Of a stretch of 64,000 nt of DNA, positions 26,941 through 35,379 are shown piece by piece. The notes beneath the pieces were generated by a model. The model made no database searches, had not been told where the DNA came from, and worked only from the letters and a program-made list of their open reading frames with translations. Positions within the stretch are counted from its first letter, which is position 1. Each line of letters opens with the position of its first letter. A program made the translations under genes and the position numbers. The stretch spans positions 256,339 through 320,338 of the forward strand of contig CANQRB010000002.1 of NCBI GenBank assembly GCA_947626145.1. The letters run 5' to 3'. This DNA is from an uncultured Clostridia bacterium (GTDB taxonomy: Bacteria; Bacillota; Clostridia; UMGS1883).

Positions 26941-28116
26941 TTAGTGGTGGAACAGTCTTATCCCGGTGAACGCCATGGCGATGCCGTACTTGTCGCAGGT
27001 CTCGATAACGTTGTCGTCACGGATGGAGCCGCCGGGCTGGGCGATGTACTCCACGCCGCTCTTCCGGGCCCGCTCCACGTTGTCGCCGAAGGGGAAGAAA
27101 GCGTCGCTGCCCACGCAGGTACCCTTGTTCTGAGCCAGCCATGCCTTTTGCTCCTCTTTGGTAAAGACAGGAGGCTTTTCCTTGAACAGGGTCTGCCACT
27201 TGCCCTCGGCCAGCACGTCCATGTATTCATCGCTGATGTACACGTCGATGGTGTTGTCCCTGTCGGGGCGGCGGATGCCGTCCACAAATTTGAGGTTCAT
27301 TACCTGTGGCGCCTGACGGAGCCACCAGATGTCGGCCTTGTTGCCGGCCAGGCGGGTGCAGTGGATGCGGCTCTGTTGGCCAGCGCCGATGCCAATGGCC
27401 TGTCCGTCCTTGACATAGCAGACGGAGTTGGACTGGGTGTATTTCAAGGTTATGAGTGAAATTATCAGGTCACGCTTTTTGTCGGCGGGGATGTCCTTGT
27501 TCTGGGTGACAACGTTGGAGAGCAGCTCCTCGTTGATGGCAAGCTCGTTGCGGCCCTGCTCGAATGTCACGCCGAAAACCTGCTTATGTTCGATGGGCTC
27601 GGGAACGTAAGCGGGATCGATCTGAATTACGTTGTAGGTGCCCTTGCGTTTGGTCTTGAGTATGGCAAGAGCCTCGTCGGTGTAGCCGGGGGCGATTATG
27701 CCGTCGCTGACCTCGCGGGCCAGCAGCGTGGCGGTCTCTTTGTCGCAGGGGTCGGACAGGGCCACAAAGTCCCCGTAGGAGGACATACGGTCGGCGCCCC
27801 GGGCGGCGGCGTAGGCGCTGGCGATGGGGCTGAGCTCCAAATCGTCAACGAAGTATATCTTTTTCAGTGTGTCGCTGAGCTCCGTGGCCACGGCGGCTCC
27901 GGCGGGGGAAACGTGCTTGAAGCTGGTGGCGGCGGGGAGGCCCGTGGCGATCTTAAGCTCCCGCACAAGCTGCCAGCCGTTGAAGGCGTCCAGCAGATTG
28001 ATATAGCCGGGCTTGCCGTTCAAGACCGTTATGGGAAGGTCGCTGCCGTCCTTCATAAATATGCGGGATGGCTTTTGATTGGGGTTGCATCCGTATTTGA
28101 GCTGCATTTCGTTCAT
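26941..28116 (-). CDS. Stand-alone AICAR formyltransferase (PurH C-terminal activity only)
   Basis: 391 aa. TSFKHVSPAGAAV contains the AICARFT Lys-His pair; KYTQSNSVCYVKDGQ and GIGAGQQSRIHCTRLAG are the other conserved blocks of the transformylase. The N-terminal IMP cyclohydrolase (MGS-like) domain of normal PurH, about 200 residues, is absent; a PurO-type cyclohydrolase is encoded at 29843-30550 in the same operon. It converts AICAR to FAICAR with 10-formyl-THF. AAAGGAC precedes the ATG. Confidence 0.92.
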   Translation of the reverse strand: MNEMQLKYGCNPNQKPSRIFMKDGSDLPITVLNGKPGYINLLDAFNGWQLVRELKIATGLPAATSFKHVSPAGAAVATELSDTLKKIYFVDDLELSPIASAYAAARGADRMSSYGDFVALSDPCDKETATLLAREVSDGIIAPGYTDEALAILKTKRKGTYNVIQIDPAYVPEPIEHKQVFGVTFEQGRNELAINEELLSNVVTQNKDIPADKKRDLIISLITLKYTQSNSVCYVKDGQAIGIGAGQQSRIHCTRLAGNKADIWWLRQAPQVMNLKFVDGIRRPDRDNTIDVYISDEYMDVLAEGKWQTLFKEKPPVFTKEEQKAWLAQNKGTCVGSDAFFPFGDNVERARKSGVEYIAQPGGSIRDDNVIETCDKYGIAMAFTGIRLFHH

Positions 28117-28131
28117 ATATATCGTCCTTTC

Positions 28132-29850
28132 TTAATATAGCGGCTCCATGCCGATATTTTTCAACAGTTTGTTAAACGAGGCGTAACGGTTGGGATAAAG
28201 CGTTTTTACGCCCTCTATCCGGTCATGGCTGCCCCAGCTCTGGAAGTAGAGGCGGGCGAACTCCGCCAGACCCTCGTCACTGTTAGAGCTTCCATATTCT
28301 GACACGGGCAGAATGTCGTCCCCGATGGCCTTTTGCCACTCCTCGCTGTGGCACCAGTGTGTTTCGGGCTTTTCGTAGGCCGCGCCGTTTGCCAGAAATT
28401 CAATGCTGTGGCCCAGCTCGTGGGCAAAGTTGCGGGCCATGGTCTCGACATTTGTGCCGTCGGTTACACGAACGGTGAGCACCTTGCCGTCACAGTTGTA
28501 GGTGAAGGATGAGGCGGGCACATAGACGTTTACCTGCTGTATAAACTGCCGGTACTCGTAGGGGAATCGGGCAAGGGCCTGAATGGCGGCCTGTACGTTG
28601 TTCCCACCTGTCTCGTCGTAGTAGAATTTCACGGTCTGGCTGTGTCCGGAGCCGGTGTAGGTCACTTCAATGCGATTGTATTCCTTTTCACCGGTGTCCC
28701 AGATGTACAGCTTTTCCTTAACGGGGCCGGACTGGGAAATCTCCGCGTCCCCGTCGGGGAGGCCGGTAATGGTGACGGCGTTTATCTCGTTTGTCCCCGC
28801 GGCGTTATAGGAAGCCGTGGTCGCCATGGCCGTGAGTATGGCGTTTTTCTGTTCCTCGGGAGTCGTGGTGTCCCTGTTGTCGTAAATTTTTGTGAATGCC
28901 GCCTCCATGGTGTCCAGCAGGCTGTTGCCGTTGGAGCCGTTGGGGAGCACGACGGCTCCGGGTGAGGTACAAATTTCGGTAAGCCTTTGTTTTTGGGCCT
29001 CGGTCAGCAGCTTGTAGCCCTCCACCGCCGTCACGAGGGTAAAGGGAGTCTCGCCGGTCTTTGTCAGGGTGAAGGGGTACGGCTCCTCCCGAAGTACGGC
29101 CTCACCTCCATCAAAAGCCAGATAGCCTCCGTCGTAATTTTGTATGTAATACTGTTCCCCCTCGGGGATAAGCTTCCACAGCATGGCTGTGGAGCCGAAG
29201 CCGTATATCCTCCGGCCCGGCGTGCCCTCGTTGTCGTAGAGCCGGTATTTTTCGTCGGCAAAGCCGACCCAGCCGCCGCCCATATCCTTAAGGCGGAAGG
29301 GGGTTCCGGTCTCGGACACACGCAGATATTTCCGCGTGCCCTCCTGGACCACGGCAAGACTGCCGTCCGCTCCGTCAATGGTGTAATATCGCTCGTAAAT
29401 GCCGTCGTAGCCGGGGGTAAGCTTCGGCTCTGAGGAGTGGCAGGTGAGGGTGGAATTGTTGACGGTCATGGGCTCAAGGGTCTGCGCGTCCATGACGATC
29501 ACCCGAACCGACGCTCCGTCCTCAAGTTCTTTCGGGACGTCCAGTGTCAGCATGGAGTTCGCCAGATTGTATCCCGACGCGGCGTGTGTGAGTACGGATT
29601 CGGCGGAAAAGTTCGCCAGCCGCCCGTTCCTGTCGTAATAGCCAAGGGAAACCAGATAACTCCCGCCCGCCTTTTGGCTGACTATCTGCACTATTGCCAG
29701 AACGTGGCCGGAGGTCAGCCTTCCGTTGGAGACCTCGGCGTAGTCAATACTGTAGGTCACCTGGGCCATGTCGGTTATCTCGACCGCCAGAACCGGCAGG
29801 GCGGTAAAAAGCATACACAGCGCCGTAAGCACGGCGATGAGCTTACGCAT
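28132..29850 (-). CDS. Secreted metalloprotease, lethal-factor-like catalytic domain
   Basis: 572 aa. Signal peptide cleaved near Ala22. Residues about 25-145 look like a beta-sandwich; about 150-290 resemble a ricin/fascin-type trefoil (YYTIDGADG, YYIQNYDGGYLAFDGGEAV). The C-terminal domain has HELGH (477-481) and DEGLAEFARLYF with Glu526 placed like the third zinc ligand of anthrax-toxin lethal-factor-like (ATLF) proteases. Substrate unknown; it should act outside the cell. It sits between purO and AICARFT; its start overlaps the purO stop by 8 bases, so it shares that mRNA, which is odd for a secreted enzyme. Confidence 0.75.
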   Translation of the reverse strand: MRKLIAVLTALCMLFTALPVLAVEITDMAQVTYSIDYAEVSNGRLTSGHVLAIVQIVSQKAGGSYLVSLGYYDRNGRLANFSAESVLTHAASGYNLANSMLTLDVPKELEDGASVRVIVMDAQTLEPMTVNNSTLTCHSSEPKLTPGYDGIYERYYTIDGADGSLAVVQEGTRKYLRVSETGTPFRLKDMGGGWVGFADEKYRLYDNEGTPGRRIYGFGSTAMLWKLIPEGEQYYIQNYDGGYLAFDGGEAVLREEPYPFTLTKTGETPFTLVTAVEGYKLLTEAQKQRLTEICTSPGAVVLPNGSNGNSLLDTMEAAFTKIYDNRDTTTPEEQKNAILTAMATTASYNAAGTNEINAVTITGLPDGDAEISQSGPVKEKLYIWDTGEKEYNRIEVTYTGSGHSQTVKFYYDETGGNNVQAAIQALARFPYEYRQFIQQVNVYVPASSFTYNCDGKVLTVRVTDGTNVETMARNFAHELGHSIEFLANGAAYEKPETHWCHSEEWQKAIGDDILPVSEYGSSNSDEGLAEFARLYFQSWGSHDRIEGVKTLYPNRYASFNKLLKNIGMEPLY

Positions 29851-30550
29851 TCTTGTTCACTATCCTCGTATCGTACTCGCCTGTGCTGATGTCGATGAAG
29901 CGCACGAAGAGGGAAACCTTGTTGTCCTCGTTGAGGCTGTTCCAAAGATTGTCGGTAAACTCGTCGATGGTGCCGGTTATTTCCACGGTTTTTGGCTCGC
30001 CCTCAAAGCTGGGCAGGGGATTGCCGTCGCCCATGTATGTATGGATGAGGTGACCGGTGCCCTTCTGAGGGGCCTTATAGCTGAAGGTGAACCGCTGGCA
30101 GGAATTGGGGTCGCCGCCGGCGCTCTTGAGTATGGACAGGGCGTAGCTGTAATCCCCATCTATCTTCATTATGCCGCTGATACGGGGGGTGTAATTGGGG
30201 GCGTCGGGCTCGAACTCACGGGTGCGAAGGGCCTGCTCAAAGGTGAACTGCTGGTTCATCAGCTCGTAGATGGTGTCAGTCTGGTCACCGTTGGTGACGA
30301 TGGTTTTGTTGCCCAGCACACGGACGGGGGCGTAGATGATGAGGCTGGGATCCTCCAGCTTTGATGGGTCGAAGGCTTGAGTGCGGATGCCCTCGCCGTC
30401 CTCCACAAAGACACGGTTGCGGCTGTTTACGCTGCGGCCCATGATGAAGTAGGCCGCCACGGCCTTAGTGCCGTCAGTGCTGCGGCCCAGCACTATGCCG
30501 CGCCCGGGGTAGGCGTTGGAACGCAGGTCGTCAAAAAGGTTGATTTTCAT
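29843..30550 (-). CDS. PurO-type IMP cyclohydrolase (PF07826 family)
   Basis: 235 aa. AYPGRGIVLGRSTDG followed by AAYFIMGRSVNSRNRVF, then YAPVRVLGNKTIVTNGDQTD, is the recognisable pattern of the archaeal/clostridial PurO cyclohydrolase (Ntn-hydrolase fold). It closes FAICAR to IMP, the last step of purine synthesis, and replaces the missing N-terminal domain of PurH. GGGAGG lies 9 bases before the ATG. It overlaps the downstream metalloprotease gene. Confidence 0.88.
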   Translation of the reverse strand: MKINLFDDLRSNAYPGRGIVLGRSTDGTKAVAAYFIMGRSVNSRNRVFVEDGEGIRTQAFDPSKLEDPSLIIYAPVRVLGNKTIVTNGDQTDTIYELMNQQFTFEQALRTREFEPDAPNYTPRISGIMKIDGDYSYALSILKSAGGDPNSCQRFTFSYKAPQKGTGHLIHTYMGDGNPLPSFEGEPKTVEITGTIDEFTDNLWNSLNEDNKVSLFVRFIDISTGEYDTRIVNKNA

Positions 30551-30580
30551 AAGTATTACCTCCCAAAAATTATTTTTCTG

Positions 30581-30877
30581 TCAAAAAAATATGTAAAGCT
30601 CTATAAACGGACTCAGTACGCACAAAATATTCAGTACAAAAAGAATTTTGTCACCGGTTTTTACGGTTTGGCTCTCCCGCTTTTTGGCGCGTATAAGGGC
30701 GTTTGTCAAAAACAGGCCAAGGATGCCGAGTATGGGAACAAAAATCATTGCCAAAACTATGATGAAATATACCGTTCCCGGAGGGAAGAGGGCAATTTTA
30801 TTCACTAAAACGTTTGTGACTGCGAGGATAAGGCTCACCGCCGCAAATATCCAAAGAGTTATTTTTAAATTTTTCAT
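30581..30877 (-). CDS. Small three-helix membrane protein
   Basis: 98 aa, largely hydrophobic: membrane segments at about 6-26, 35-60 and 78-97, with a basic loop (RAKKRESQTVKTGDK) between the second and third. No family recognised. GAGGGGGG is just upstream of the ATG. It is one of three tandem small membrane proteins in the purine operon. The N-terminus (MKNLKITLWIFAAVSLI) resembles that of the next gene upstream (MKMLKKALWIFAGLNLL), suggesting tandem duplication. Confidence 0.65.
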   Translation of the reverse strand: MKNLKITLWIFAAVSLILAVTNVLVNKIALFPPGTVYFIIVLAMIFVPILGILGLFLTNALIRAKKRESQTVKTGDKILFVLNILCVLSPFIELYIFF

Positions 30878-30890
30878 TTCACAGCCCCCC

Positions 30891-31220
30891 TCAAACCGAC
30901 ATAATACTCAGCCCGAGGAAATAGGCCCAGGGCAGGGCCGACAGGGCAAAAGTCCCAAGCAAAAGACATTCCTCTTTCAGGGTTTCGCCTTTTTTCAGAC
31001 CCTTGCATATCATTACTGCCGTTATTACCATACCGGCAATTATTACGAACGGGGCGGCATACATCAAATAATGGTAGACGCTGTCGAAAATATGGTCAGG
31101 AATGACGCTGCCCGCCAATTTGCCGCCGGTATGCGTAAGCGCGTAAGATGTTATTGCGGCGATCCCCGTCAGCAGGTTCAATCCCGCAAAAATCCATAAC
31201 GCCTTTTTAAGCATTTTCAT
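30891..31220 (-). CDS. Small membrane protein, probable paralogue of the downstream gene
   Basis: 109 aa with three hydrophobic segments (about 6-28, 48-72, 86-106) and a basic loop KGLKKGETLKEE. GGGAG precedes the ATG by 6 bases. Function unknown. 13 bases separate it from the downstream membrane gene and 13 from the upstream one. Confidence 0.65.
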   Translation of the reverse strand: MKMLKKALWIFAGLNLLTGIAAITSYALTHTGGKLAGSVIPDHIFDSVYHYLMYAAPFVIIAGMVITAVMICKGLKKGETLKEECLLLGTFALSALPWAYFLGLSIMSV

Positions 31221-31233
31221 GGCGCTCTCCCGT

Positions 31234-31551
31234 TTATCGGTTATACTGGTAGATCACAAAAATCCACAGGCAGAGGTGTACCAGCAGCATCAGGCCGAAG
31301 CAGACGATGATGGGGACGTCAGTCTTCCACGCCCAGCCGCCCCTGCGCTTGTCCGCCGACAGCAGACAGGCCGAGGCGATAAGGCCCACGATGCCCACAA
31401 TGCCCACCGATGTGGCCAGATAGTCGCTCATGAACCGTACAACGGCGGGCCGTGCGGGGGAGTCGAAGCTGCCCACAACGCCCACGGTTATGATTGAAGC
31501 AACGGTTAGTATCACGATGAGCCAGAGTATTATCCGGAAAAAGTTTCGCAT
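31234..31551 (-). CDS. Small membrane protein
   Basis: 105 aa from ATG 31551 (GGAG 9 bases upstream; TTG 31560 would abut that site). Hydrophobic segments at about 6-27, 44-64 and 79-100, with a basic loop SADKRRGGWAWK. It is the first of the three small membrane proteins and lies just downstream of the MITE that follows purN. Function unknown. Confidence 0.65.
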   Translation of the reverse strand: MRNFFRIILWLIVILTVASIITVGVVGSFDSPARPAVVRFMSDYLATSVGIVGIVGLIASACLLSADKRRGGWAWKTDVPIIVCFGLMLLVHLCLWIFVIYQYNR

Positions 31552-31576
31552 ATTTTCCAACTCCTAATTTTTTGTT

Positions 31577-31752
31577 TAGGGCAATACCGCACAGAGATTG
31601 TGCCCGTATTGCGCCGCAGATTTTTTGACGGAATTACGAAAACGACGAAGGAATACTGTCGTATTTCAAGGAGTTTTCGTAATAAACGTCGGAAAAGATG
31701 CAAGCAAGACGGGTGCAAAGCTCATTGGCGGTCTTTGTGCGGTATTGCCTTA
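31577..31752. mobile_element. 176-base foldback MITE at the end of purN
   Basis: Inverted ends TAGGGCAATACCGCACAGAGA (31577-31597) and TCTTTGTGCGGTATTGCCTTA (31732-31752) match at 19 of 21 positions and are bounded by TA on both sides, as after mariner/IS630-type insertion. The interior continues the fold (ACGAAAAC near 31634 against GTTTTCGT near 31672). The right TA lies within the purN stop codon. No open frame of note. Confidence 0.75.
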
Positions 31753-32337
31753 GAATTCCCCGCTGCACACCATTTCCACCGCGCGGGGGAGAATTATCCA
31801 CTCGGCCTCTTCCATCACCCGGCGCTGCAAGGTTTCGGCGGTGTCGTTGGGGTCGATGTACACGGCCTTTTGCATGATTATCTTTCCGCCGTCCACTATC
31901 TCGTTGACAAAGTGAACCGTGGCCCCGGTGACCTTTACGCCGTAATCCAGCGCCGCCTGATGCACCCGCAGGCCGTAAAAGCCGTCGCCGCAGAATGAGG
32001 GTATCAGCGAGGGGTGAATGTTGATTATCCTGTTTCGGTACTCGCGGAGCAGCTCCCCGTCCAGAATGGAGAGGAAGCCCGCCAGCACTATCAGGTCGAT
32101 GTTGCGGGCCTTCATGAACTCCGTCATGGCGTGGGAGTAGTTTTCGCCCTCCTCCTTTTTGGTGATGACGGCGGTCTCGATGCCGGCCTTTTTCGCCCGT
32201 TCAAGGGCATAGGCCCCGGCCTTGCCGGATACGACGGCCACGATGCGGCCGCTCTTTATGATGCCGCTGTTCTGGGCGTCGATCAGGGCCTGGAGGTTGG
32301 TGCCTCCGCCGCTGACCAGGACAGCAATATTTTTCAT
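31750..32337 (-). CDS. purN: Phosphoribosylglycinamide formyltransferase
   Basis: 195 aa. VLVSGGGTNLQALID (start), NIHPSLIPSF and GATVHFVNEIVDGGKII with the catalytic Asn-His-Asp set identify PurN. It formylates GAR using 10-formyl-THF. GGAGG lies in the tail of the RAYT gene, which overlaps purN by 4 bases (ATGA). Its own stop codon falls on the border of the MITE. Confidence 0.96.
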   Translation of the reverse strand: MKNIAVLVSGGGTNLQALIDAQNSGIIKSGRIVAVVSGKAGAYALERAKKAGIETAVITKKEEGENYSHAMTEFMKARNIDLIVLAGFLSILDGELLREYRNRIINIHPSLIPSFCGDGFYGLRVHQAALDYGVKVTGATVHFVNEIVDGGKIIMQKAVYIDPNDTAETLQRRVMEEAEWIILPRAVEMVCSGEF

Positions 32338-32870
32338 GTAGCTTCCTCCCTCAAAACGTAAAAACAGTCAATGTCCCATTTCATTGGGTTTGTGTCGATG
32401 TAGGAATAAATTTTTTCGTAGTCGGCCTTGCCGCGGATAATGTGGTCATGAAATAATTTTTGCCACATTGAAAAACCGGTACGCTTTGAACAATAGCCCT
32501 TCATTTGATTGATTACGGTAGATACCGTAGGGGCGGCCATTGGCCGTCCGCCATCAAAACGAACGGCCGCTATTTCATTTTGAATTAACAATAACAGGTG
32601 TACATGATTTGGCATAACTACAAATTTTTCCACCAAAACCGTGGGATAGTGAACAGGAATATCCATTATGGCGTCACGTACTATCCGTCCATAATTGGAC
32701 AGCACCTTATCAATATCGCCTTTTTCAATGTCTTTGTGGGAATATTCTTTACGCCAGAACAGGCATTTACGGTCTTTTGTACATATTGTAACGAAATAGG
32801 CTCCGTTTTGACCGTAATCATAATTTTTTAACCGATTGGGTTTACGAATAGGTAAATTTGATTTTTCCAT
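32334..32870 (-). CDS. REP-associated tyrosine transposase (RAYT, Y1_Tnp)
   Basis: 178 aa. The HUH motif is at VVMPNHVHLLLL (His89, His91) and the catalytic tyrosine is probably in YEKIYSYI (Tyr151 or Tyr157). WQKLFHDHIIR is also typical. RAYTs are single-domain HUH endonucleases tied to palindromic repeats. Residues about 104-115 (RFDGGRPMAAPT) are encoded by a copy of such a repeat (32527-32559), and another copy in opposite orientation is 22 bases upstream of the start (32892-32924). The gene sits between purM and purN and its stop is coupled to purN. It appears intact. Confidence 0.9.
   Translation of the reverse strand: MEKSNLPIRKPNRLKNYDYGQNGAYFVTICTKDRKCLFWRKEYSHKDIEKGDIDKVLSNYGRIVRDAIMDIPVHYPTVLVEKFVVMPNHVHLLLLIQNEIAAVRFDGGRPMAAPTVSTVINQMKGYCSKRTGFSMWQKLFHDHIIRGKADYEKIYSYIDTNPMKWDIDCFYVLREEAT
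32527..32559 (+). repeat. REP-like palindrome inside the RAYT coding sequence
   Basis: 33 bases beginning GTAGGGGCGGCCATTGGCCG and ending CCGCCATCAAAA, with a palindromic core. It is nearly identical, in reverse orientation, to the copy at 32892-32924. It keeps the RAYT frame open. Confidence 0.75.
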
Positions 32871-32891
32871 AATTTATCATTGATAAATTTT

Positions 32892-32924
32892 TTTTGATGG
32901 CGGACGCCCGATGGGCGCCCCTAC
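32892..32924 (-). repeat. REP-like palindrome upstream of the RAYT gene
   Basis: On the plus strand TTTTGATGGCGGACGCCCGA continuing to GGGCGCCCCTAC. Read on the minus strand it matches the copy inside the RAYT gene apart from three or four core bases. It is a candidate recognition or transposition site of the RAYT. Confidence 0.7.
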
Positions 32925-32955
32925 AAGCATATTGTCAATTACTGTTAACTGCTCC

Positions 32956-33990
32956 TCACACCAATTCAATTTCCTTGTCGCCGGTCTCGACGCAGCCGAT
33001 AATATATGCGGTCTCGCCGTTCTCCTTCAACACCTCCACGGCCCGCTCCGCCTGATCGGCGGGCACGGCGGCAATCATGCCGATACCCATGTTAAAGGTG
33101 TTGAACATATCCCGCTCGGGGATATTGCCCGTCTCCTGAATGAGCTTGAAAATAGGCAGAATCTCAAAGCTGTCCTTCCTGATGACGGCCTTGGCGCCCT
33201 CCTTCAGCATACGGGGGATATTTTCGTAAAAGCCGCCGCCGGTAATGTGGGAGATGGCCTTCACGTCGCAGGCCTCGATGAGGGCAAGGGCGGGCTTGAC
33301 GTATATCTTTGTGGGGGTGAGCAGGGTCTCGAGGATGCCGGCCCCCAGCTTTTCATTGTATTTTTTCAGGTTTTCGGCGTTTTCCTCGGTGATGTTGAAC
33401 ACCTTGCGCACAAGGGAAAAGCCGTTGGAGTGTACGCCGCTGGAGGCTATGCCGATGAGGGCGTCGCCGGGCTCGAGACGGCTGCCGTCGATGATCTTCT
33501 TTTTATCAACTATACCCACGGCGAAGCCCGCCAGATCGTACTCGTCAACCGGATAAAAGCCGGGCATTTCGGCGGTTTCGCCGCCAATGAGGGCGCAGCC
33601 CCCCTTGACGCAGCCGTCGGCAACGCCCCGAACTATGGCCGCCACCTTTTCGGGCACGTTCTTTCCCACGGCCACATAGTCCAGGAAAAACAGGGGCTTG
33701 GCGCCGCTGCACACGATGTCGTTGACGCACATGGCCACGCAGTCCTGACCCACGGTGTCGTGCTTGTCGGACAAAAAGGCGATCTTGAGCTTGGTTCCCA
33801 CGCCGTCGGTGCCGCTTACCAGCACAGGCTCCTCATAGGCGTCCTTATTAAGGGAGAACAGACCGCCGAAGCCGCCGATGTCGCCCATAACTCCGTCGAT
33901 AAAGGTTCTCTTGACGTCGGCCTTCATCAGGCGGACGGCCTCGTAACCGGCCTCAACGTCCACGCCGGCGTTTTTATATGTGTTGTTCAT
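32956..33990 (-). CDS. purM: Phosphoribosylformylglycinamidine cyclo-ligase (AIR synthetase)
   Basis: 344 aa. [51 protein letters not shown] and [15 protein letters not shown] are the PurM blocks. It closes FGAM to AIR with ATP. It lies 24 bases after purF. Confidence 0.97.
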   Translation of the reverse strand: MNNTYKNAGVDVEAGYEAVRLMKADVKRTFIDGVMGDIGGFGGLFSLNKDAYEEPVLVSGTDGVGTKLKIAFLSDKHDTVGQDCVAMCVNDIVCSGAKPLFFLDYVAVGKNVPEKVAAIVRGVADGCVKGGCALIGGETAEMPGFYPVDEYDLAGFAVGIVDKKKIIDGSRLEPGDALIGIASSGVHSNGFSLVRKVFNITEENAENLKKYNEKLGAGILETLLTPTKIYVKPALALIEACDVKAISHITGGGFYENIPRMLKEGAKAVIRKDSFEILPIFKLIQETGNIPERDMFNTFNMGIGMIAAVPADQAERAVEVLKENGETAYIIGCVETGDKEIELV

Positions 33991-34014
33991 ATTATTTTCC
34001 TTTCTCAGATGTAA

Positions 34015-35379
34015 TCAAAAGGTCGGATAGTCGCCGCTGAAGCAGGCGTCGCAGTAGCTGTCCAGCCCGGGAACTATCTTTTTCAAGTCCTCAACGTCCA
34101 GATAACCCAGAGAGTTGGCCCCTATCTTCTGCCTCAGCTCCTCGCAGGACAGATTGTTTGCAGCCAGCTCGTGCTTGTTGGGAATGTCGGTTCCGAAATA
34201 GCAGGGCCACAGGAAGGGGGGAGAGGACACACGCATATGTACCTCGGCGGCCCCGGCTTCCTTCAAAAGTCGTATCAGGTTGGCGCTGGTGGTGCCACGG
34301 ATTATGCTGTCGTCCACAAGAACCACCCGTTTGCCGCTGACGCAGGATTCCAAAGCGGTGAGCTTTATCTCCACGTTCCGCTGGCGCAGGGTCTGGGTGG
34401 GCTGGATAAAGGTGCGGCCCACATAGCGGTTCTTCACTATGCCTATACCGTAAGGTATGCCCGAGCCTTCGGAATAGCCCACGGCGGCGCAGAGACCGCT
34501 GTCCGGCACGCCTATGACAATGTCGGCGTCCACCCGGGTCTCTTTGCCGAGAATCATGCCCGCAAGGCGGCGGGCCTCGTAAACGCTCTGCCCGTTGATA
34601 TAGCTGTCGGGCCGGGCAAAGTATATGTATTCAAATATGCAGGGCCGGGGCTTGTGTCTGCCCACGTGCTCCCGACGGGAGGTAAGACCCCTGTCGTCCG
34701 CCGTGATTATCTCGCCGGGCTCCACGTCCCGTATGTACTCGGCCCCAACGGCCTTAAGAGCGGCGGTTTCGCTGGACACGACGTAAGCGTCCCCCAGCCG
34801 CCCAAGGCAGAGAGGCCGGATGCCGTATGGATCCCGTGCGGCGATGAGCCTGTCCTGGGTCATGAGCACCATTGAATAGGCCCCCTCCAGCCGATTCATA
34901 ACCTGACTGAGAGAGTCCTCCGGGGAATCGTTCGTTATCCGTTCCCAGGCCATAAGATAAGAAATTATTTCCGCGTCGGTGTCGGAGTGGAATATGGCCC
35001 CGTTCTGCTCCAGCTCGTTCACAAGCTTGTTGTGGTTTGCCAGACCGCCGTTGTTGGCTATGGCTATCGACTTGGTGACGAGGGGCTGAGAGTTGAGCTT
35101 GTGGCTGTCCTCATGGCCGACACAGCTAACGTGGCCGATGGCCATGTGCCCCTTAAGGCGGCTGAGGCTGAAATCGTTGAACACCTCCGGCACAAGACCC
35201 ACACCCTTGTGAGCGATGAAATCCTCGCCGCCCATGGCCACAATGCCGCAGGTCTCCTGCCCCCGGTGCTGAAGGGCGTACAGTGCGTAGTAAGTCAGCC
35301 GGGCGCAGTCCAGCGTCCGGGTCCGGTCATAAATGCCAAAGACGCCGCACTCCTCGTGAAGCTTTCCGTCGGTGAACAT
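34015..35379 (-). CDS. purF: Amidophosphoribosyltransferase
   Basis: 454 aa from ATG 35379, which overlaps the purE stop (TGATG) and follows GGAGG. Cys11 in EECGVFGI is the class II glutaminase nucleophile, so the first 10 residues are a propeptide, as in the Bacillus-type enzyme. The PRPP site VVLVDDSIIRGTT is present. The C-terminal CDACFSGDYP fits the [4Fe-4S] type. It commits PRPP to purine synthesis. Confidence 0.96.
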   Translation of the reverse strand: MFTDGKLHEECGVFGIYDRTRTLDCARLTYYALYALQHRGQETCGIVAMGGEDFIAHKGVGLVPEVFNDFSLSRLKGHMAIGHVSCVGHEDSHKLNSQPLVTKSIAIANNGGLANHNKLVNELEQNGAIFHSDTDAEIISYLMAWERITNDSPEDSLSQVMNRLEGAYSMVLMTQDRLIAARDPYGIRPLCLGRLGDAYVVSSETAALKAVGAEYIRDVEPGEIITADDRGLTSRREHVGRHKPRPCIFEYIYFARPDSYINGQSVYEARRLAGMILGKETRVDADIVIGVPDSGLCAAVGYSEGSGIPYGIGIVKNRYVGRTFIQPTQTLRQRNVEIKLTALESCVSGKRVVLVDDSIIRGTTSANLIRLLKEAGAAEVHMRVSSPPFLWPCYFGTDIPNKHELAANNLSCEELRQKIGANSLGYLDVEDLKKIVPGLDSYCDACFSGDYPTF

